Shown here: piece after piece, positions 14,903 through 21,829 of the stretch | Numbering within the stretch: position 1 is the stretch's first letter | Layout of the letters: every line of letters starts with the position of its first letter | From: Petrotoga sp. UBA5851 | GTDB lineage: Bacteria; Thermotogota; Thermotogae; Petrotogales; Petrotogaceae | DNA length: 21,829 bases | NCBI GenBank assembly: GCA_002431635.1 | Contig: DJGH01000022.1 | Location: 32,688 to 54,516, forward strand | Direction of reading: 5' to 3' | Notes under the pieces: generated by a model | Database searches by the model: none | What the model saw: only the letters and a program-made list of their open reading frames with translations | Told to the model about the DNA's origin: nothing | Made by a program: the position numbers and the translations under genes

Positions 14903-14936
14903 AAAAATAAAGGGCGGGAGTGGGTAACTCCCGCCC
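14903..14936 (-). terminator. Intra-operon hairpin with T run after the binding-protein gene
   Basis: On the minus strand GGGCGGGAGT (14936-14927 side) pairs perfectly over 10 bp with ACTCCCGCCC around a five-base loop, followed by TTTATTTTT. It lies between the binding protein stop and the ribosome binding site of the next permease. It can act as a partial terminator or as a 3' stabiliser that leaves the binding-protein mRNA more abundant. Confidence 0.8.
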
Positions 14937-14952
14937 CTTTTATTCTAGTTGC

Positions 14953-16689
14953 TTATTCTTTCCAAACTGCCCATGGTTTCCAGAGCATACCTGCTGCAGG
15001 TGACGGTTTTTCATTGAATATGTGTACTGTGTTTTTGAATACAGCAAGGTAGTTCTGAGCTATGGTGTATATTACGACCTGGTTCTTTGCAACAAGGATC
15101 TGGAATTCGTTAAAGAGATCTCTAAGCTTTACATCGTCTACTGTTACTGCCTGCAGCTTATATATCTCGTCGATTCTCTTTTCGTAATCGGATACCTTGT
15201 AGTCTCTGTCTTTTGCCCAGGCAAACTGATCGCCTGCTTCAGGAGAGTAATTCCAGAAGTGGAGTCCGCCGTCCAGTCTCCATACGTTCCAGCCGTTACC
15301 AGGATCTACTCCGCCTGTAAGACCGAGAACTATAGAATCATAATTTCCGGCATTCATATTGTTTATCAGGGTGTTAAAGTTTATCGGCCTGTAAGTTACA
15401 TCAATTCCTATTTTTGCGCATGAATCTACAAATATGCTTGAAATTTCTTCTCGTACAACATTTCCGGCATTGGTTGAAAGCTCAAACTTTATGAGATTGC
15501 CTTTTTTGTCGAGAAGCTTGCCTTCTTTATTCCATGTGTATCCGGCCTCTTTAAGTATCTTTTTGGCTGTTGCCAAGGAGTATCTGAATCCAAGCTTTTC
15601 AACTTCTGTGGTATAGAATCCTGAAGATCGTGTAACCGGTCCGTAAAGAGCCTCTCCCAATCCGTTGTAAAGATTGTCGATTATGGACTGTTTGTCAAAA
15701 GCATAAGAAAGAGCTACTCTGAAACTCGGATCTCTGAATACTTCTCTCTTTATAGGATCTTCGGTATTAAAGTTGAAGGCTATAAACTGTGCTCCCAGAG
15801 CCGGTCCGCCGACTTTGGTGGTCCATTTCTTTGCTGTTGCCTGAGCTTTCAGAGACGGAAACTCAGTTGCTGTAGGAGCCAAAAGGTCTATATCTCCGGC
15901 TTCAAACTTAAGTCTTGTGGTGTTCTGATCAGGAACGATAAGGTATATAATCTGATCAAGATATGGAAGCTGTACACCGTCTTTTGACTTTATATAGAAG
16001 TACGGGTTTCTTTCAAATACTATTCTTACACCAGGTTTATACTCTTTTATCATAAAAGGACCGGATGCAACAACTTTGTCTATCTGCTCAACTGTCCATG
16101 TCTGGCTGAACTTTGACGGATCTTCAACAATCTTTTCAAAGATATGCTTGGGGTATATTTCCCCTCTTCCGAACATAAGATAGCCCTGTCTGAACTTTTC
16201 TTCGTAGGTGAATTTTACAGTGTCTGTTCCTACCTTTTCAATCTTAGGAAGCCTTTCCTGGCTGTCAAGGTAAGCTCCGTTTCCGTTAGCGGTCATATTC
16301 GGATTGAACCATATCTTATCAAAAGTAAATATGACATCATCAATCGTAAGGTCATGACCATCGCTCCACTTAAGTCCTCCTCTAAGCTGGAAGAAATAAG
16401 ATATTCCGTTTGTAGTCTCCTCTTTCCAGAACTTCTTGGCCATACCCGGCTGGTCAGCAATACCTGTGTTGCTTGCATAAAGCAGAGTGTCAAGGAACCA
16501 TGTGATCATATCTGTTGACGAAGTTTCCTGTGCCCATGCGGTGTTAAGTGTCTTTGGATCAGACAGTGCTGAAAGGTAAAGCACTCCACCTTTCTTACCT
16601 CCGGCAACATCTTCAATCAGCCACTCTGGTTCTGCTATCAACGCTACTGCGCTTACTAATACCAATAAAACTACTAACAGCTTCTTCAT
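14953..16689 (-). CDS. ABC transporter solute-binding protein, SBP_bac_5 family
   Basis: This extracytoplasmic receptor delivers oligopeptides or oligosaccharides to the permease pair. The protein has 578 residues. Residues 1-19 form a type I signal peptide (MKKLLVVLLVLVSAVALIA) without a lipobox, so it is soluble in the periplasm rather than lipid-anchored, as is common in Thermotogota. The mature part shows the family pattern: GGVLYLSALSDPKTLN near the start, LRGGLKWSDGHDLTIDDVIFTFDK, GPFMIKEYKPGVRIVFERNPYF, FEAGDIDLL, FRVALSYAFDKQSIIDNLYNG, and AGYTWNKEGKLLDKKG. GAGGGGAGGG precedes the ATG. No separate promoter is seen in the 49-base gap upstream. In Thermotogota many members of this family bind sugars rather than peptides, so the ligand is open. 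Confidence 0.93.
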   Translation of the reverse strand: MKKLLVVLLVLVSAVALIAEPEWLIEDVAGGKKGGVLYLSALSDPKTLNTAWAQETSSTDMITWFLDTLLYASNTGIADQPGMAKKFWKEETTNGISYFFQLRGGLKWSDGHDLTIDDVIFTFDKIWFNPNMTANGNGAYLDSQERLPKIEKVGTDTVKFTYEEKFRQGYLMFGRGEIYPKHIFEKIVEDPSKFSQTWTVEQIDKVVASGPFMIKEYKPGVRIVFERNPYFYIKSKDGVQLPYLDQIIYLIVPDQNTTRLKFEAGDIDLLAPTATEFPSLKAQATAKKWTTKVGGPALGAQFIAFNFNTEDPIKREVFRDPSFRVALSYAFDKQSIIDNLYNGLGEALYGPVTRSSGFYTTEVEKLGFRYSLATAKKILKEAGYTWNKEGKLLDKKGNLIKFELSTNAGNVVREEISSIFVDSCAKIGIDVTYRPINFNTLINNMNAGNYDSIVLGLTGGVDPGNGWNVWRLDGGLHFWNYSPEAGDQFAWAKDRDYKVSDYEKRIDEIYKLQAVTVDDVKLRDLFNEFQILVAKNQVVIYTIAQNYLAVFKNTVHIFNEKPSPAAGMLWKPWAVWKE

Positions 16690-16738
16690 ACTATGCCCTC
16701 CCCTCTGAGTTATAGTTAATTATCCGCTGTTTATCTAT

Positions 16739-17908
16739 TTAAACTTTTTTTTCTTTGTACTTGTAGCAGGCTACGTTATGCTGCATTCCAATGTCGTAAA
16801 AACCAGGATACTCACTTTTGCATTCCGGCATAACGTACTTACATCTTGGATTGAAGAAACATCCCTGCGGTCTGTTGATGGGACTAGGAACCTGTCCTTT
16901 TATTATAAACTGCTTTCTGTCCCTCTTTTTCTTAGGATCAGGAACTGGAGCAGAGTTCAAAAGAGCTTCTGAATAAGGGTGCATGGTTCTGTCGAATATA
17001 TCGTCTGAGGCTGCCTGTTCAACCATTCGTCCTAAGTACATTATCCCAACTTTATCAGAGATATATCGTACAACACCCAGGTTATGAGATATAAAAAGGA
17101 AACCGGCATTCATTTCTTTCTGCAGATCTTTCAGGAGTTGTATTATCTGTGCCTGAACCGAAACATCAAGAGCCGAGGTCGGTTCGTCAAGTATAATCAG
17201 CTGAGGTTTTAGAATTATTGCTCTTGCTACTGCTACTCTCTGTCTCTGTCCGCCAGAGAACTGGTGCGGATATCTGTCGGCATGATAGCCTTTAAGACCT
17301 ACCTTGTGCAGAATTTCCTGGACAAGATCGCTGGCCTCCTGTCTGTTTCTTACTACATTATGGAACATGAGAGGTTCACTCAGCATCTGTCCAACGGTCA
17401 TTCTTGGATTAAGCGATGAAGTCGGATCTTGAAAAACTATCTGGACTGCACGTCTGAAGCTCATTCTTTTTTCTCTTATTCCTGAAAGCATATGATCGTA
17501 AAAAGCATTTTCACCTTTTTCATAAAAAAACTTAAAGTACTTCTTTTCATAGTCCTGCACGTTGTCTAAAGCATTTTCAACACTTTTATAGGTTTCAAGG
17601 TTGGCTTTGGCTCTTGCTACATACTCATTCTTCAGGAACTTTACTGCCTGTGCCTTAGGCATGAAGTAGAAGGATGTATCTTCGTCATTCAAAAAGACTC
17701 TTCCGGCAGATGGATCGTATATTCTGAGTATGGTTTTGCCTATGGTGGTTTTTCCGCAGCCTGATTCACCAACAAGTCCGAATGTCTGGTTTCTGTCAAG
17801 AGAAAATGACACACCATCTACAGCCTTAAGGTAACCTACAGTCTTTTCAACTATGAATCCGTGTTTTAATGGAAAGTACTTCTTAAGATTATCAACTCTT
17901 AAAAGCAT
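16739..17908 (-). CDS. ABC transporter ATP-binding protein (OppF/DppF-like) with insert
   Basis: This is the cytoplasmic ATPase of the importer, 389 residues. It has Walker A GESGCGKT (47-54), the Q loop VFQDP (158-162), the signature FSGGQRQR (217-224), Walker B LIILDEP (237-243) and the switch His275. A C-terminal oligo_HPY extension carries four cysteines (350, 356, 363, 381), the pattern associated with an iron-sulfur cluster in this family. Between Walker A and the Q loop there is an extra charged helical stretch of about 65-70 residues (about 78-149) where most OppF proteins have a short RRxLR linker. The ATG overlaps the stop of the upstream ATPase gene by one base (TAATG), with AGGGGGGT just upstream, so translation is coupled. 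Confidence 0.95.
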   Translation of the reverse strand: MLLRVDNLKKYFPLKHGFIVEKTVGYLKAVDGVSFSLDRNQTFGLVGESGCGKTTIGKTILRIYDPSAGRVFLNDEDTSFYFMPKAQAVKFLKNEYVARAKANLETYKSVENALDNVQDYEKKYFKFFYEKGENAFYDHMLSGIREKRMSFRRAVQIVFQDPTSSLNPRMTVGQMLSEPLMFHNVVRNRQEASDLVQEILHKVGLKGYHADRYPHQFSGGQRQRVAVARAIILKPQLIILDEPTSALDVSVQAQIIQLLKDLQKEMNAGFLFISHNLGVVRYISDKVGIMYLGRMVEQAASDDIFDRTMHPYSEALLNSAPVPDPKKKRDRKQFIIKGQVPSPINRPQGCFFNPRCKYVMPECKSEYPGFYDIGMQHNVACYKYKEKKV

Positions 17909-18963
17909 TATTTACCCCCCTCCGTTCCGCCTGCTTTGGCACCGCTTATGCTTACTTTGTTTACCTGCGGGTTAAAGCATCTCACCATATGATTTTCAGA
18001 TATGCTGGTAAGTTCCGGCCACTCTTTTCTGCATCTCTCCGTTGCCCTTTGACATCTTGGCAGGAAAGGACATATTTCCGGAGGATTAAGCATTATCGGG
18101 GGTTGTCCCGGGATTGGTTCCAACTTTTCTTTCTTGATGTCATGACGTGGAATACATGACAACAGAGCGTTGGTGTAAGGGTTCATCGGATTTTCAAAAA
18201 TGGTATTAACGTCGGCGATTTCCATCTGGGTACCGCCGTACATGACCATTACCTTATCTGCAATTTCTGATATTACAGAAAGATCGTGGGTTATGTAAAT
18301 CATGCCGCTTTTATACTCTTTTTGCAGATCCTTCATGAGTTCGAGAATCTGAGCCTGTATGGTAACATCAAGAGCAGTGGTAGGTTCATCGGCAACAAGA
18401 ATCTCAGGATTGCATGAAAGACCTATTGCTATAACAATTCTTTGCCTCTGTCCTCCCGAAAACTGGAAAGGATAATCATCAATCCTCTCTTTTGGGTTAG
18501 CTATACCAACTTTATTTAAAAGTTCGATTGCCTTATCTCTGGCCTCATCTATTTTGACTCCCTGATGGAACACAATTGTTTCTATCATCTGGTCGGCAAC
18601 TGTGTACATAGGATTAAGCGAAGCCATTGGATCTTGGAAAACCATACCTATATGTTTTCCTCTGATTCTGGTGAAGGTTTCATATTCCAGAGTAGCAAGG
18701 TTAACATACTCGTATGAACCATCTTTGCTAAACTCATTTGTTCTGAAAAGGATCTGGCTGGACGGAACAACGTATCCGGGTTTTCGGATCATGCCCATTA
18801 CCGATTTCATTGCTACGCTTTTACCTGACCCTGTTTCTCCAACAACCCCTAAAGCCTCATTAGTGCTTAAGTCAAAAGACACACCGTTAACAGCTTTGAC
18901 GATACCTTCGGGTATTTTGAAGAATGTTTTTAGGTCTTTAACCTTCAATACTGGTTCATTCAA
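17908..18963 (-). CDS. ABC transporter ATP-binding protein (OppD/DppD-like)
   Basis: This first gene of the transporter operon encodes the second cytoplasmic ATPase, 351 residues from the chosen TTG at 18963. Walker A is GETGSGKS (42-49), the Q loop is VFQDPMASLNP, the signature is FSGGQRQR (168-175), and Walker B is ILVADEP (188-194), with switch ITHDL. The C-terminal oligo_HPY part has four cysteines (298, 304, 311, 329), as expected for the iron-sulfur type. The reading frame is open to another TTG at 19029, but that TTG is the first three bases of a consensus -35 box (TTGACA), and the codons after it run through the -10. The TTG at 18963 has AGGGGTGA just upstream and begins the family's usual EPVLKVKDLKTFF. 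Confidence 0.95.
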   Translation of the reverse strand: MNEPVLKVKDLKTFFKIPEGIVKAVNGVSFDLSTNEALGVVGETGSGKSVAMKSVMGMIRKPGYVVPSSQILFRTNEFSKDGSYEYVNLATLEYETFTRIRGKHIGMVFQDPMASLNPMYTVADQMIETIVFHQGVKIDEARDKAIELLNKVGIANPKERIDDYPFQFSGGQRQRIVIAIGLSCNPEILVADEPTTALDVTIQAQILELMKDLQKEYKSGMIYITHDLSVISEIADKVMVMYGGTQMEIADVNTIFENPMNPYTNALLSCIPRHDIKKEKLEPIPGQPPIMLNPPEICPFLPRCQRATERCRKEWPELTSISENHMVRCFNPQVNKVSISGAKAGGTEGGK

Positions 18964-18999
18964 ATTTCTCACCCCTGCGGTTTTATTTATCCTTTTTAT

Positions 19000-19029
19000 A
19001 TTATAATAGATATGAACTTTAAATGTCAA
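19000..19029 (-). promoter_or_regulatory. Proximal promoter P1 of the ABC transporter operon
   Basis: On the minus strand a perfect TTGACA (19024-19029), an 18-base spacer and a perfect TATAAT (19000-19005). Transcription should begin near 18993, giving a leader of about 30 bases before the TTG start at 18963. Confidence 0.8.
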
Positions 19030-19067
19030 GTGTTACGAAGATATTATGTAAAGGATAATTTATAATA

Positions 19068-19080
19068 CGTTAACCTAACG
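19068..19080. repeat. Short inverted repeat between the two promoters
   Basis: CGTTA-ACC-TAACG has five-base perfect arms. It lies midway between the two promoters of the transporter operon and is enclosed by a wider pair TACGAAG (19034-19040) and CTTCGTA (19087-19093). It is an operator candidate with no identified regulator. Confidence 0.35.
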
Positions 19081-19103
19081 AATTTACTTCGTATCTTTCA
19101 TAG

Positions 19104-19133
19104 ATTATAATAGATATGAACAATAAATGTCAA
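19104..19133 (-). promoter_or_regulatory. Distal promoter P2 of the ABC transporter operon
   Basis: On the minus strand a perfect TTGACA (19128-19133), an 18-base spacer and a perfect TATAAT (19104-19109). The 32 bases 19104-19135 match 19000-19031 at 30 positions, including the spacer, so the two promoters are copies. Transcription would start near 19097, giving a leader of about 134 bases. Confidence 0.75.
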
Positions 19134-19174
19134 GTCTTGTGAACAGAAAAATTAAGGTGTAAATTCAAAAAAAC

Positions 19175-19203
19175 TTTACATAATCATATTAAATCTTTAT
19201 TAT
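19175..19203 (+). promoter_or_regulatory. Promoter of the S4-domain gene
   Basis: TTTACA (19175-19180), a 17-base spacer and TATTAT (19198-19203) precede the S4-domain gene, with a start near 19210. It points away from the transporter promoters. Confidence 0.5.
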
Positions 19204-19238
19204 GCTCAAAGCACTCATATATTATTCAGGAGGTTTTT

Positions 19239-19469
19239 ATGAGACTGGACAAGTATCTTGCTGATATAAGAATAGTAAAAAGAAGGGTAGTAGCTCATGA
19301 TATGTGTGAATCCGGAAAGGTAATGCGAAATGGAATGGCTCTTAAGCCGGGACATGAAATAAAAATCGGCGATACGCTGGATGTACAGCTGGCCAAGAAG
19401 ACTCTTAAGATAACAGTCTCAGGTGAAAAAGACTTTGAAGTTATTCAGGAAACTATAAGGGAGAGTTAG
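19239..19469 (+). CDS. Small S4-domain RNA-binding protein (RqcP/Hsp15-like)
   Basis: This protein of 76 residues consists almost only of an S4 RNA-binding domain. It opens MRLDKYLADIRIVKRR, continues with a helix ending in CESGKVMRNG, and then LKPGHEIKIGDTLDVQL, the hallmark S4 pattern. In this family RqcP binds the obstructed 50S subunit with tRNA during C-terminal tailing of stalled peptides, and Hsp15 (HslR) binds free 50S with nascent chain. This short version without Hsp15's basic tail is closer to RqcP. AGGAGG is five bases before the ATG. The last 17 bases overlap the end of rarA on the other strand, with no terminator between them. Confidence 0.88.
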   Translation: MRLDKYLADIRIVKRRVVAHDMCESGKVMRNGMALKPGHEIKIGDTLDVQLAKKTLKITVSGEKDFEVIQETIRES

Positions 19470-20724
19470 TATCCTTTCTCGAGTCAGTGTACTTTTTTAG
19501 TCCATCCCAAAGTAATTCAAGCCTTTCTTTTATTTTTTTCTCAAAACCAATTTCTTTTGGGGAGAAAAAAATCTTGTTTTCCAGACCCTGGGGCATGCAG
19601 CTTTCTTTTATAAAGCCGTTGTAGCTGTGGGGATATTTGTACTGGACACCGTAACCTTGTTTTTCCATGAGCTTGTTGACGGCATTGATAAGCTTTGGGG
19701 GAACATGAACCGGGTTATTCTGCATAAACTCTCTTGCATTTACATATGCTGTGTTTACGGAGTTGGACTTTGGCATGGATGAAAGGTACAAAGTGGCATG
19801 TGCAAGAGGGAGATAGCATTCGGGGTATCCGATATTCTGAGTTGCTGTCATGGCAGAAACAGCCACCGTTATGGCCTGAGGATCAGCAAGGCCTATATCT
19901 TCACATGACAGCAGTACCATGCGGCGTGCTATGTACATGGGATCCTCTCCGTTTTCAAGCATGTAGGAAAGATACAGCAGTGCTGCATCGGGATCACTTG
20001 CACGCATGCTTTTTATGTAGGCGGATATGAAGTTATATTTGTCGTCTTCATTATAGCTTGTGTTGATATCGACTATACTCCGCAGGTCACTGGTGTCGAT
20101 ATTATCAGTGTTGTTTTGGGCTAAAGATTCTATAATATTTATTATTCTGCGCAGGTCGCCGTTGGAGTATTGTATCATTACCTTTCTGGCTTCCTGACTG
20201 ATTTTGATCTTTGGATTAAAGAAGTTTTCTGTCCTCAAAAAAAAGTCTTCATACTCTTCGTCTTTAAGTAAAATGGTTTTAAATACAAGCAGGCGTGAAA
20301 GAAGAGCGGGATTTATAGTAACGGCAGGGTTTTCCGTTGTCGCTCCGAAGAGAATTATTTCTCCCTTTTCAATACCTAAAAGAAGGGTATCCTGTTCTGC
20401 CCTGTTGAGTCTGTGTACTTCATCAACAAATAAAATTTTTTGTTTTGAAAAAAGGTTTTCTCCTGCTGAAAGTATTTCTTTAATCTTTTTGGTGCCTTCA
20501 AGTGCACCTGAAAAAGAAAAAACAGAATAGTCTCTTTCGAGTTCTTTGGTAAGAGCAGAAATAATTGAGGACTTCCCGCTTCCGGGAGGCCCCCATATTA
20601 TAAAAGAACGGGGTCTTTTTGCATTGACCCAATTTTTTAATATTTTTTTTACTTGGGAGTTGCCTACAATATCTTCTATTTTTAAGGGGCGCAACTGTTC
20701 ATATAATGGTTTTATACCAGTCAA
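19453..20724 (-). CDS. rarA: Replication-associated recombination protein A (RarA/MgsA AAA ATPase)
   Basis: This clamp-loader-like ATPase acts at stalled replication forks. It has 423 residues from the chosen start. Walker A is GPPGSGKS (45-52), Walker B LFVDEVH (98-104), sensor 1 GATTENP (127-133), and the arginine-finger stretch LLSR (141-144). The C-terminal tetramerisation part contains ARRMVLLSCEDIGLADPQA and the SYNGFIKE-type end, both specific to RarA. The frame is open back to 20832, but those 36 residues do not resemble the family and lie inside the galE-like gene in another frame. The TTG at 20724, six bases after GGAG, yields MTGIKPLYEQLRPLKIEDIVG, the usual RarA start. It overlaps the galE-like gene by 26 bases, implying coupled translation, and overlaps the S4-domain gene end-on. 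Confidence 0.92.
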   Translation of the reverse strand: MTGIKPLYEQLRPLKIEDIVGNSQVKKILKNWVNAKRPRSFIIWGPPGSGKSSIISALTKELERDYSVFSFSGALEGTKKIKEILSAGENLFSKQKILFVDEVHRLNRAEQDTLLLGIEKGEIILFGATTENPAVTINPALLSRLLVFKTILLKDEEYEDFFLRTENFFNPKIKISQEARKVMIQYSNGDLRRIINIIESLAQNNTDNIDTSDLRSIVDINTSYNEDDKYNFISAYIKSMRASDPDAALLYLSYMLENGEDPMYIARRMVLLSCEDIGLADPQAITVAVSAMTATQNIGYPECYLPLAHATLYLSSMPKSNSVNTAYVNAREFMQNNPVHVPPKLINAVNKLMEKQGYGVQYKYPHSYNGFIKESCMPQGLENKIFFSPKEIGFEKKIKERLELLWDGLKKYTDSRKDTNSPL

Positions 20725-21685
20725 CTGTTTCTCCAACTCCCTTTTCAAGATCGTATTTTGGTTCCCAGCTAAGAACCTTTTTGGCTTTAATATTTGATAG
20801 AAGGCTGTCTTTAATGTCTCCCGCCCTTTCATCTTTATATATTGGAAGGGAACTGTACCCTATTTTTTCTGATAGAACTTTGAAAAGTCCGTTTATAGTT
20901 GTAGGGGTATTAGTGGATATGTTTATTTTTTCGCCTGAGCCATTCATAAGAGCTTTAAGGTTTGCCATAACGACATCGCCTACATAGATGAAGTCTCTTG
21001 TCTGTTCTCCGTTACCGTATATGTTTATTTCTTTGTTCTTCAGCATATTTTCTGTGAAGATGCAGACTACTCCTGCTTCTCCTTTTGGAATCTGCCGTGG
21101 TCCGAAAACATTGGAATAACGCAGAACGGTATAGTCAAGGCCGTGCTGGCGCGAATAGAACTCTATATACTTTTCACATGAAAGTTTGGCGATTGCATAA
21201 GGACTTATCGGGTTGGGGCAGGTATCTTCTGTGGTGGGTATAGGTACGGATTCACCGTAAACTGCTCCGCCTGTTGAGGAAAAAATTATTTTTTTGGTTC
21301 CGTACTTTTGGCACATCTTCAGAACTGTCAGTGTTCCCATAATATTCTGCTGAGCATCGAAAATAGGATTTTCAACAGAAGCTGGAACAGATATCTGTGC
21401 AGCAGTATGGATTACAAAATCAGGTTTATGTGAGTTGAAAATTTTTTCCATGACTTTTTCATCTGTTATATCCTGCTGGTAAAAAAGAGCAAGAGGAGAA
21501 AGGTTTTCGATACTGCCAGTAATAAGACTGTCTACGGCAATGACGCTGTGTCCCATATGTATAAGACCATCAACAATATTAGAACCTATGAAACCAGCTC
21601 CGCCGGTAACAAGGACTTTGGCTTTTTTAAAATCTTGTGTTTTCATGAGGTCAACTTCTCTAAGAAGTTCTGAGTGTAAGTCCAT
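20699..21685 (-). CDS. NAD-dependent sugar epimerase, UDP-glucose 4-epimerase-like
   Basis: This cytoplasmic short-chain dehydrogenase/reductase-type enzyme, 328 residues, acts on nucleotide sugars for exopolysaccharide or galactose metabolism. The Rossmann motif is TGGAGFIGS (27-35). The catalytic Ser/Thr lies in FSSTGGAVYG (135-144). Tyr163 and Lys167 form YxxxK in SPYAIAKLS. LRYSNVFGPRQ (188-198) and TRDFIYVGDV (229-238) are standard for the GalE/RmlB-like group. The ATG at 21685 is preceded by AGGAGGG, so about 20 extra residues before the first strand are probably real. A dehydratase or UDP-glucuronate/GlcNAc epimerase cannot be excluded from sequence alone. It is first in an operon with rarA. 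Confidence 0.88.
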   Translation of the reverse strand: MDLHSELLREVDLMKTQDFKKAKVLVTGGAGFIGSNIVDGLIHMGHSVIAVDSLITGSIENLSPLALFYQQDITDEKVMEKIFNSHKPDFVIHTAAQISVPASVENPIFDAQQNIMGTLTVLKMCQKYGTKKIIFSSTGGAVYGESVPIPTTEDTCPNPISPYAIAKLSCEKYIEFYSRQHGLDYTVLRYSNVFGPRQIPKGEAGVVCIFTENMLKNKEINIYGNGEQTRDFIYVGDVVMANLKALMNGSGEKINISTNTPTTINGLFKVLSEKIGYSSLPIYKDERAGDIKDSLLSNIKAKKVLSWEPKYDLEKGVGETVDWYKTII

Positions 21686-21719
21686 TTTTCCCTCCTATTA
21701 ATTTTATGTCAACTATATT

Positions 21720-21728
21720 TTACCACAT
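21720..21728 (-). promoter_or_regulatory. Weak promoter candidate for the epimerase gene
   Basis: On the minus strand TGGTAAAAT forms an extended -10-like sequence about 35 bases before the ATG. The -35 match is weak (TTCTGC at 18 bases). The call is tentative and the position is approximate. Confidence 0.3.
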
Positions 21729-21763
21729 TTTAGATTTGCCGCAGAATCATACGTGTAATACTG

Positions 21764-21772
21764 TGATATAAT
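21764..21772 (+). promoter_or_regulatory. Extended -10 promoter of the gene leaving the window
   Basis: TGATATAAT forms an extended -10 on the plus strand, 33 bases before the GTG start at 21806. There is no good -35 at 16-18 bases. The surrounding 14-mer is shared with the amylase promoter. Confidence 0.5.
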
Positions 21773-21805
21773 TTCTCATATACTGCAGATTTTTGAGAGG
21801 TGCTA

Positions 21806-21829
21806 GTGTGTGTTAAAAAAGTTCTTTTT
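21806..21829 (+). CDS. 5' end of an unidentified gene, cut by the window end
   Basis: A GTG start five bases after GAGG opens a frame reading MCVKKVLF to the last base. It has an extended -10 upstream and diverges from the epimerase gene. Eight codons are too few to name a product. The call rests on the ribosome binding site and promoter only. Confidence 0.45.

Noticed and set aside
15022..15423. Open frame of 133 codons opposite the solute-binding protein
   Set aside because: It is a shadow of a well-recognised gene, with no regulatory signals.
20725..20832. 36-residue N-terminal extension of RarA
   Set aside because: It lies inside the epimerase gene in another frame and does not resemble RarA N-termini. 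A TTG with a proper ribosome binding site begins the family sequence.
1..21829. CRISPR arrays, tRNA or rRNA genes, insertion sequences, prophage or toxin-antitoxin genes
   Set aside because: I looked for regularly spaced repeats, cloverleaf ends, transposase or integrase motifs and small paired genes, and found none that hold up.

Overview
This window most likely comes from a member of the Thermotogota, an anaerobic and often thermophilic bacterium with a sheath-like outer envelope (the toga). The main reason is the adjacent pair at 56-3277. One gene encodes an SLH-domain protein with a long coiled coil and a C-terminal hydrophobic anchor (Omp-alpha type). The next encodes a large secreted beta-barrel-like protein ending in phenylalanine (Omp-beta type). 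Other fits are an AT-rich sequence, a PF04008 adenosine-specific kinase, a solute-binding protein with a type I signal peptide and no lipobox, and frequent TTG starts behind strong ribosome binding sites. Genus and species cannot be read from the sequence.

Layout from left to right. Positions 1-3300: outer envelope genes on the minus strand, each with its own promoter, ending in a strong terminator at 15-45. Positions 3360-4875: a secG-tyrS operon on the minus strand. Positions 4880-6154: an alpha/beta hydrolase (minus) divergent from a small CPWC glutaredoxin (plus). The shared spacer holds a CsoR/CstR-like operator placed over the glutaredoxin transcription start. Positions 6156-11176: hpf under its own promoter, then (reading upstream) priA coupled to a secreted neopullulanase-like GH13 enzyme, then an orphan 78-residue gene with its own terminator. 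Positions 11567-12095: a plus-strand adenosine-specific kinase with a near-ideal terminator. Positions 12158-19135: a five-gene oligopeptide/oligosaccharide ABC transporter operon (ATPase, ATPase, binding protein, permease, permease) driven by two near-identical consensus promoters 104 bp apart. Positions 19175-21829: an S4-domain RNA-binding protein, a galE-like epimerase overlapping rarA, and the first eight codons of a plus-strand gene cut by the window end.

Functionally this is largely core genome: translation (tyrS, hpf, S4 protein), secretion (secG), replication restart and fork repair (priA, rarA), nucleotide-sugar metabolism, envelope structure, and uptake and breakdown of oligomers (amylase, ABC transporter). 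There are no RNA genes, CRISPR arrays, insertion sequences or prophage genes that I can see, and no stretch over 300 bases lacks a gene.

The points most worth a second look are the CsoR-like operator at the glutaredoxin, the duplicated promoters of the transporter operon, and the large extra domains in one transporter permease and one ATPase. The recent 59-residue tandem duplication in the envelope tether and the 10-bp inverted repeat upstream of the porin-like gene also deserve attention. I do not see clear evidence for a wholly new multi-gene system.
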